DNA of 64,000 nt from Dehalococcoidia bacterium (GTDB lineage Bacteria > Chloroflexota > Dehalococcoidia > DSTF01 > JACRBR01), in the NCBI GenBank assembly GCA_021731085.1, contig JAKFYB010000013.1, positions 24,125-88,124 on the forward strand, in the 5' to 3' direction. This document shows positions 58,936 through 64,000 of the stretch, piece by piece. Numbering within the stretch: the first letter of the stretch is position 1; the number at the start of each line of letters is the position of its first letter. The notes below the pieces were generated by a model. The model did not search any database. It had not been told where the DNA came from and saw only the letters and a list, made by a program, of their open reading frames with translations. A program made the position numbers and the translations under genes.

Positions 58936-60174
58936 ATGGTCACAGCCGAAGCGCCTGCAATCCCAAGCTTCTCAATGGAGCTGAACGAAGAACAGATCCA
59001 GATGCAGAAGTGGATCCACGAGTTCGCGCGCGATGTCGTGCGGCCCGCCGCCCACGAGTGGGACGAGCGCGAAGAAACGCCATGGCCGATCATCAAGATT
59101 GCCGCTGAGAACGGGCTCTACGGCCTGCAGTTCATGGCCCACCTCTCCTCGGACCCCACCGGCCTCATGCTGCCGATGGCAATCGAAGAGCTGTTCTGGG
59201 GCGACGCCGGCATCGGCATGGCGCTCTTCGGCTCATCGCTCGCAGTCGCCGCGATCACCGGCAACGGCACACCACAACAGATCGGTGAGTGGGCGCCGCA
59301 ATGCTACGGCACGGCCGAGAAGGTCATGCTCGGCGCGTTCTGCGTCTCCGAGCCTGACGCTGGATCCGACGTCGCGGGCATGAAGACGCGCGCCGTGTAC
59401 GACCAGGCGAAGGACGAATGGGTCCTCAACGGCCAGAAGACGTGGATCTCGAACGGCGGTATCGCTGATGTACACGTCGTCGTCGCTGCCGTCGACCCGA
59501 CGCTCGGCACACGCGGCCAGGCATCGTTCATCGTCCCACCGAACACCCCCGGCCTGCGTCAGGGCGCGAAGTTCAAGAAGTACGGCATTCGCGCGTCGCA
59601 CACGGCCGAGGTCTACCTCGATGACGTGCGCGTGCCCGGAAGCTGCCTCCTCGGTGGCAAAGAGAAGCTCGATGCGCGTCTCGCGAAAGTGCGCGAAGGC
59701 GGCAAGTCGCGCGAACAGGCCGCGCTCGGCACGTTCGAGGCGACGCGCCCGGCCGTCGGCGCCATGGCCGTAGGCGTCGCGCGTGCTGCATACGAATGGT
59801 CGCTCGACTACGCGAAAGAGCGCCGCCAGTTCGGCAAGCCGATCATCGAGAACCAGGGCATCAGCTTCATGCTCGCGAACATGAAGGTCGAACTCGACGC
59901 CTCGCGCCTGCTCGTCTGGCGCGCCGCATGGATGGCGCGCGCGCGCAAGCCCTTCGCCGCGGCCGAGGGTTCGCAGGCGAAGTACAAGGCCGGAGAAGTC
60001 GCCGTCTGGGTGACCGACCGCGCGATCCAGATCGGCGGCGGCATCGGCTACACGCGCGAAGCTCCCGTCGAGCGCTTCCACCGCGACGCCAAGATCATGA
60101 CCATCTTCGAAGGCACGTCCGAAATCCAGCAGCTAGTTATCGCCCGCGCAATCTCCGGCATGCACCTCACGTAG
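58936..60174 (+). CDS. Acyl-CoA dehydrogenase
   Basis: A 412-residue flavoenzyme. Seen: MELNEEQIQMQKWIHEFARD, CVSEPDAGSDVAGMKTRAVY (FAD/substrate), QKTWISNGGIADVHVVVAAV, YAKERRQFGKPIIENQGISF and the C-terminal IFEGTSEIQQLVIARAI with the catalytic Glu. It oxidises an acyl-CoA to trans-2-enoyl-CoA. A second ATG at 58975 is a possible start. No ETF or thiolase gene is next to it. Confidence 0.93.
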   Translation: MVTAEAPAIPSFSMELNEEQIQMQKWIHEFARDVVRPAAHEWDEREETPWPIIKIAAENGLYGLQFMAHLSSDPTGLMLPMAIEELFWGDAGIGMALFGSSLAVAAITGNGTPQQIGEWAPQCYGTAEKVMLGAFCVSEPDAGSDVAGMKTRAVYDQAKDEWVLNGQKTWISNGGIADVHVVVAAVDPTLGTRGQASFIVPPNTPGLRQGAKFKKYGIRASHTAEVYLDDVRVPGSCLLGGKEKLDARLAKVREGGKSREQAALGTFEATRPAVGAMAVGVARAAYEWSLDYAKERRQFGKPIIENQGISFMLANMKVELDASRLLVWRAAWMARARKPFAAAEGSQAKYKAGEVAVWVTDRAIQIGGGIGYTREAPVERFHRDAKIMTIFEGTSEIQQLVIARAISGMHLT

Positions 60175-60202
60175 GCGTACTGTCGTCAGTCTTCGGTCAT
60201 CA

Positions 60203-60224
60203 GGGGCACGCGATTGCGTGCCCC
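60203..60224 (+). terminator. Terminator hairpin after acyl-CoA dehydrogenase
   Basis: GGGGCACGC-GATT-GCGTGCCCC forms a perfect 9-bp stem 28 bases after the stop. The following CTTGCTTG is only modestly T-rich. Confidence 0.6.
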
Positions 60225-60295
60225 CTTGCTTGTGGCGCTAAGCGTCAATCCACCCTACATTCTCCACCGACGACCGACGACCAGGAGCCCAACCA

Positions 60296-60829
60296 ATGAC
60301 CCTCGTCGAATTCATCCAGTCCGAACTCCACCGCCTCCACGCCATGCTTGGCCGCAGCATCGCCGACCTCACGCCGGAACAGTGGCACGCGATCCCCGGC
60401 GGCAACCCACGCGCAAACCACATCGCCTTCGAGATGTGGCACTACGTCCGCACGGAGGACAACATCATCCGCTTCCTCCTGCAGGACCGACGCCCCACCG
60501 TCTGGATGGACGGCAAGTGGGCCGACAAGCTGGGCCTCCCGCCCGTCACGCAGGGCACCGGCATGACGGCCGAAGACGCGCAGGCGCTGCGCATCGATGA
60601 CATCGCCGGATTCAAGACATACATGAAGGACGTTTGGGCCAGCACCGACGAGTGGCTCGCCAACCCCGACGCCAGCGAGTTCGACAAGGTCATCACCGTG
60701 AAGCCCCTTGGCGAAATGTCCAAGATTCGCGCCCTCGGCCAGGTCTGCATGACCCACGGCTTCACCCACCTCGGCGAACTGGAGCTCATCCGCACCCTCC
60801 ACGGTCTCCCGCCCGCCATCGGTGTCTAA
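60296..60829 (+). CDS. DinB-family protein
   Basis: A 177-residue four-helix-bundle protein with metal-type histidines in NHIAFEMWHYVRTEDNIIRF and the C-terminal CMTHGFTHLGELELIRTL. It belongs to the same broad family as 28134-28637 but is not a close copy. Function unknown; possible thiol-dependent transferase. Confidence 0.85.
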   Translation: MTLVEFIQSELHRLHAMLGRSIADLTPEQWHAIPGGNPRANHIAFEMWHYVRTEDNIIRFLLQDRRPTVWMDGKWADKLGLPPVTQGTGMTAEDAQALRIDDIAGFKTYMKDVWASTDEWLANPDASEFDKVITVKPLGEMSKIRALGQVCMTHGFTHLGELELIRTLHGLPPAIGV

Positions 60830-60914
60830 CCGGCGGTAACGGACGATAACGGCGCGTTAACGTCCGTGCGTTAGCCTGAAGGCGAACCCGATAGCCACTA
60901 CGGAGGCGCCCTTC

Positions 60915-61676
60915 ATGGCCCACGACAGCGAAGACCAGACGGCAAACGAAGCCATCATCGAAAAAGTCGAAGCTGAGGCAACGCGCCAGCGCTCGCCCGG
61001 GCCCTTCGACATCGCCTTCCTCTCCGACCGCGCCGACATCACCGAACTGCTGCTCGTCCGCCACGGCCAGCAGGAGATCACCGACAACATGAAGGTCGGC
61101 GAGTTCACCGACCCGCCCCTCAGCGCACTCGGCGAGAGCCAGGCGCGCCTCGTCGGCATGCGGTTCTCGACCGAGCGCATCGACCACGTCTACGCCAGCC
61201 CGCTCAAGCGCGCGCACGAAACCGGCATCCAGATCGCCCGACACCACCGCCTCGAGCCCGTGATCATCGACGACTTGCAGGAGGTCGGCCTCTTCCGCGA
61301 CCTCCCGCAGGACAAGACGCCGTTAGAAGCCATCGGTCGCTATCCGCTCATGGGCACGCGCCAGCGCATGGTGCAGGAAAAGTCCTGGGACGTATACCCG
61401 TTCTCGGAGTCCAGTCACGAGTTCCGCAAGCGCGTCATCAACTCGATCGAAGGCATCATCGCCTCACATCCGGGCGAGCGCGTGGCGATCGCCTGCCACG
61501 GTGGCGTCATCAACGCATACATCGGCCACGTTATCGGCTCGAAGTACGACATGTTCTTCCGGCCGGCACACACATCAGTGAGCGTCGTCGGCGCCGCAGA
61601 CGGCATCCGCGCGCTCTACTCGCTCAACGACATCACGCATCTGCGCAACGCCGAAGGGGACTTCCACAGCCTGTAG
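60915..61676 (+). CDS. Histidine phosphatase family protein
   Basis: A 253-residue phosphatase. The catalytic RHG motif is in ELLLVRHGQQEITDNMKVGE; other signatures are YASPLKRAHETGIQIARHH and VAIACHGGVINAYIGHVIGS with the second catalytic His. A short acidic N-terminal extension (about 30 residues) precedes the domain. The substrate is probably a small phosphate ester. Confidence 0.92.
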   Translation: MAHDSEDQTANEAIIEKVEAEATRQRSPGPFDIAFLSDRADITELLLVRHGQQEITDNMKVGEFTDPPLSALGESQARLVGMRFSTERIDHVYASPLKRAHETGIQIARHHRLEPVIIDDLQEVGLFRDLPQDKTPLEAIGRYPLMGTRQRMVQEKSWDVYPFSESSHEFRKRVINSIEGIIASHPGERVAIACHGGVINAYIGHVIGSKYDMFFRPAHTSVSVVGAADGIRALYSLNDITHLRNAEGDFHSL

Positions 61677-61703
61677 GCCGCACCAACAGCCGAAGGGCCA
61701 CGA

Positions 61704-63935
61704 TCAGCACGGCCCATAGAACGAAGCCGTCAGCCCGATGTCCGCGGGGTTGATCGTGCCGTCGCGGTTCACGTCGAAGTGCGGCACGTACGCAGCGCTC
61801 GAACCGCTCCCGTACGACAGCGCGATGCTGAGTAGGTCCATCGAGTTCACCGTCCGGTCTCCGTTCACGGATGCGGCCTCAGTTCGATCGCCGCAGCCAT
61901 CTCCATCGCTGTCAGCGATCAGGGGATTGCTCCGGTAGTACACGAACTCGATGCCATCGTGCAGGCCATCGCCGTCTGTGTCACGAACGAGTGCGTTCGT
62001 TCCGATGAGCGTCTCGAACAGCGTCGGAAGATAATCACCATCGACATCTCCGAGCGGGGCCCGGTTCGGCTTCGATGCCGCGCTCGCAGGATTCGTGCCA
62101 AGCGCGCACTCGCTCCCATCGACCGCAAGGTCGCCGTCCGTATCACGTCGCAGCGGGTCAAGTGGCCCGCTAGCGCTCGGACACCCGAACGAGCTCGGAG
62201 CCGCCTCGGCCTGATTCGAGAGACCGTCATTGTCGGCGTCCGAGTCGCACGCGTCACCAGCGTTATCTGACATCGGCCATGTGACGTCGTTGAAGGGCTT
62301 GCCGTACGCTGCAAGGTTCACAAAGTTGCGATCGACATTCTCCTGTCCGGGATTGAACGCCTGCGCGCAGTTGTCGAACCCGTCGCTTATGCCATCACCG
62401 TCCCCCGTTGCGAGCTGAAGGCGCCCGAGGCTCTTGTCGAAGTACTGGGTGAACCAGATGTCGCCGGTTGCGGCATCTTCCGCGATGCCACCAAGGTTCG
62501 TCGAAGGGAGTTCGATTGGGAGGAACACTACCTCATCGTCATGCCGCGTCGAAACGAACCCGACGCGCGACGGCTCCCCCGACGAGCCGAACCAGACGCG
62601 CCCACCTGCCGCCGGCGCGACGGAATGCATCGTCCGCACATCGAAGCCTGTCGATGTGACAACAACTTCCTCGACGCACGGGTTCGTGCCAGAAGCATCG
62701 AGCTGCGAGCATCCACCCGCCTCTGCGGCTGCCGTGTCAACGCGCACGAGCGTCGCGTCGAAGAACTCCGTCACCCACAACTCACCGTCTTCGCCCCACG
62801 CCATCTCCCACGGCCCGCTTCCCGACCAGATCCCGGGACCCTCACGAACGATTGGCGCCCGAAAGGGCACAGCCATGAACTCCCCTGTGTCCGGATCGAA
62901 CTGCTGGATGCCGTTGCCCCAGTACTCCGTGAACCAGATGTCGCCGTCATCGTCGAGCACAAGATGCGCCGGACTGCGCGTCGCGCCCGGCAAGATGAAT
63001 CGCCTGTGACAACCCGCTGTCTCGCCAGCCAAACAAATCCGCGCTGACTCAGCGCTTTCGTTGCAGTCGCCGCTCAGTGTCGACGGATCGAACACCGAAA
63101 TCGCATTACCCGGGATGAACGCCGCCTCCGCGTACCAGACCCTGTCGCGCTGCTCATCGACCAGCACGCCAAACACATTGTTGTTGTCGACAGGCGACGG
63201 GTAGCAGGAGAACGTCGATGTCACCGGGTTGAACCTGACGATGCGGCTCGGATTCGGATGGACCCCGTGATAGTGCGGCCCGCCGCCCTGCGTAAACCAG
63301 ATCGATCCGTCTGCGGCGACATCGACATCCTCACCAAGGCCGCTGACGTCCGTTGGCGTGTCGCCGCTGAGGTTCTGGGCAAACATCTCCGGCGGTTGCG
63401 GAATCGTCCGTGCGGTCGACGCGACCGGAAACGTCGGCGTGAACGACTTGAACTGCCGGTGATGCTCTTCGATCAGCCACACACGGCTGTCAGCCCCAAC
63501 GGCGAGACTCAACGGCATCGCGTTGATGCCCGGCGCCTGGGGAGCCGGAACCCGCGTATACATGAACACCAGGAGTTCGACAGGCGGGCTCGACACACCG
63601 CCCACCACAACGCGCAGGGTTCCCGGTCGTACGTCCATCGGCAACGTAAGCGCAATCGAGTTCTGCGACCATGACTCGACCAGCGGCGAGTTCGAGGCGA
63701 GCACGGTCGATCGCCCGTCGTACTCGAAAGCGATGGACGTGGAGGGCGACGGGCTGCCGAGCGACGCACCGGTGATCGTGAGCGAACCGCCGACCACTGT
63801 CGCCAGGACGCGGTTGTGCACGACAGGAGTCGCGACACCGCCGGCGTCCGTCACAGCACGGCCGGAAGCCAACGCGAGCAATGCAACGCAAGCGACATAC
63901 AACAAGCGCGTCCGGCGCATGGACAACTTCCTCAA
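61704..63935 (-). CDS. Secreted beta-propeller protein with calcium repeats and dockerin-like end
   Basis: A 743-residue exported protein. After the signal peptide, residues about 30-125 form an IPT/TIG-like domain (LTITGASLGSPSPSTSIAFE). Residues about 130-510 form a Vgb/NHL-type propeller with repeated WFTQ/WFTE blades (DGSIWFTQGGGPHYHGVHPN, DIWFTEYWGNGIQQFDPDTG). Then come thrombospondin type-3 calcium repeats (DGISDGFDNCAQAFNPGQEN) and a dockerin-like pair (DRTVNSMDLLSIALSYGSGS, DVNRDGTINPADIGLTASFY). It is the third member of this secreted set in the window. Function is unknown; the propeller may bind or cleave a ligand at the cell surface. Confidence 0.88.
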   Translation of the reverse strand: MRKLSMRRTRLLYVACVALLALASGRAVTDAGGVATPVVHNRVLATVVGGSLTITGASLGSPSPSTSIAFEYDGRSTVLASNSPLVESWSQNSIALTLPMDVRPGTLRVVVGGVSSPPVELLVFMYTRVPAPQAPGINAMPLSLAVGADSRVWLIEEHHRQFKSFTPTFPVASTARTIPQPPEMFAQNLSGDTPTDVSGLGEDVDVAADGSIWFTQGGGPHYHGVHPNPSRIVRFNPVTSTFSCYPSPVDNNNVFGVLVDEQRDRVWYAEAAFIPGNAISVFDPSTLSGDCNESAESARICLAGETAGCHRRFILPGATRSPAHLVLDDDGDIWFTEYWGNGIQQFDPDTGEFMAVPFRAPIVREGPGIWSGSGPWEMAWGEDGELWVTEFFDATLVRVDTAAAEAGGCSQLDASGTNPCVEEVVVTSTGFDVRTMHSVAPAAGGRVWFGSSGEPSRVGFVSTRHDDEVVFLPIELPSTNLGGIAEDAATGDIWFTQYFDKSLGRLQLATGDGDGISDGFDNCAQAFNPGQENVDRNFVNLAAYGKPFNDVTWPMSDNAGDACDSDADNDGLSNQAEAAPSSFGCPSASGPLDPLRRDTDGDLAVDGSECALGTNPASAASKPNRAPLGDVDGDYLPTLFETLIGTNALVRDTDGDGLHDGIEFVYYRSNPLIADSDGDGCGDRTEAASVNGDRTVNSMDLLSIALSYGSGSSAAYVPHFDVNRDGTINPADIGLTASFYGPC

Positions 63936-64000
63936 CAGCGGGGGTTCCGGCGAAGCTCAATGGCCCTGCCAGTGCCGAAGCATAAGCGGGATCAGCCGCG

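Overview
The window is a high-GC bacterial chromosome segment, probably from an uncultured Chloroflexota-like (Dehalococcoidia-type) lineage. That assignment is an inference from three features: secreted proteins carrying thrombospondin type-3 calcium repeats and dockerin-like EF-hand modules, many small DinB, VOC and cupredoxin proteins, and dispersed GTAGGGGC-type palindromes. There is no rRNA gene or other decisive marker. Most genes sit in short operons with 1-8 bp overlaps, and GTG and TTG starts are common. I see no CRISPR array, insertion sequence or prophage structural gene.

Left edge (1-3744): an accessory block whose codons look richer in A/T than those of its neighbours. It abuts a tRNA-Gly(CCC) gene on the side of the tRNA 3' end, the usual place for an integrated island. 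It holds two toxin-antitoxin-like pairs on the minus strand. The first is a DarT-like ADP-ribosyltransferase followed 6 bp later by an ADP-ribosylglycohydrolase that runs off the window. The second is an unrecognised 200-residue protein overlapping an XRE/ImmA-IrrE metallopeptidase gene, with a strong promoter and nearby palindromes. Between this block and the tRNA lies a 24-bp imperfect copy of the tRNA anticodon arm.

3.9-8.7 kb: a copper and stress locus with a cupredoxin lipoprotein, a multicopper oxidase, a universal stress protein, a DevS/DevR-like two-component system and a membrane-anchored cupredoxin. Similar GGGCCATT elements occur in both intergenic regions that carry divergent promoters. 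8.8-14.7 kb: an L-rhamnose catabolic operon (bifunctional aldolase/dehydrogenase, a small lipoprotein, isomerase, SDR, kinase). 14.7-20.5 kb: an ECF sigma/anti-sigma pair, a methyltransferase, small ferredoxin-fold proteins, a VOC protein, a divergent YceI/HxlR pair and an alpha/beta hydrolase.

20.5-25.8 kb: a large membrane glycosyltransferase-like protein and two tandem secreted calcium-repeat paralogues with an almost identical C-terminal module. A third protein of this type, with a beta-propeller, closes the window. 26-42.3 kb: core and housekeeping genes (EF-G paralogue, DinB, EamA transporter, prephenate dehydratase, two TrkA-type proteins plus a universal stress protein, oligopeptide-binding lipoprotein, cysS-cysE, ispF, an LCP-family protein, a TPR protein, an MBL hydrolase). 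42.3-46.4 kb: a molybdate uptake operon (XRE-PBP regulator, modA, modB, modC) behind a 29-bp near-palindrome.

46.4-64 kb: SRPBCC protein, branched-chain amino-acid-type binding lipoprotein, second membrane glycosyltransferase, Lon-family AAA protease, NUDIX, gamma-glutamyltransferase, DUF255 thioredoxin-fold protein, LapA, TetR, MBL hydrolase, acyl-CoA dehydrogenase, DinB, histidine phosphatase and the beta-propeller protein. The strongest novelty candidates are the two minus-strand gene pairs in the first 3.5 kb.
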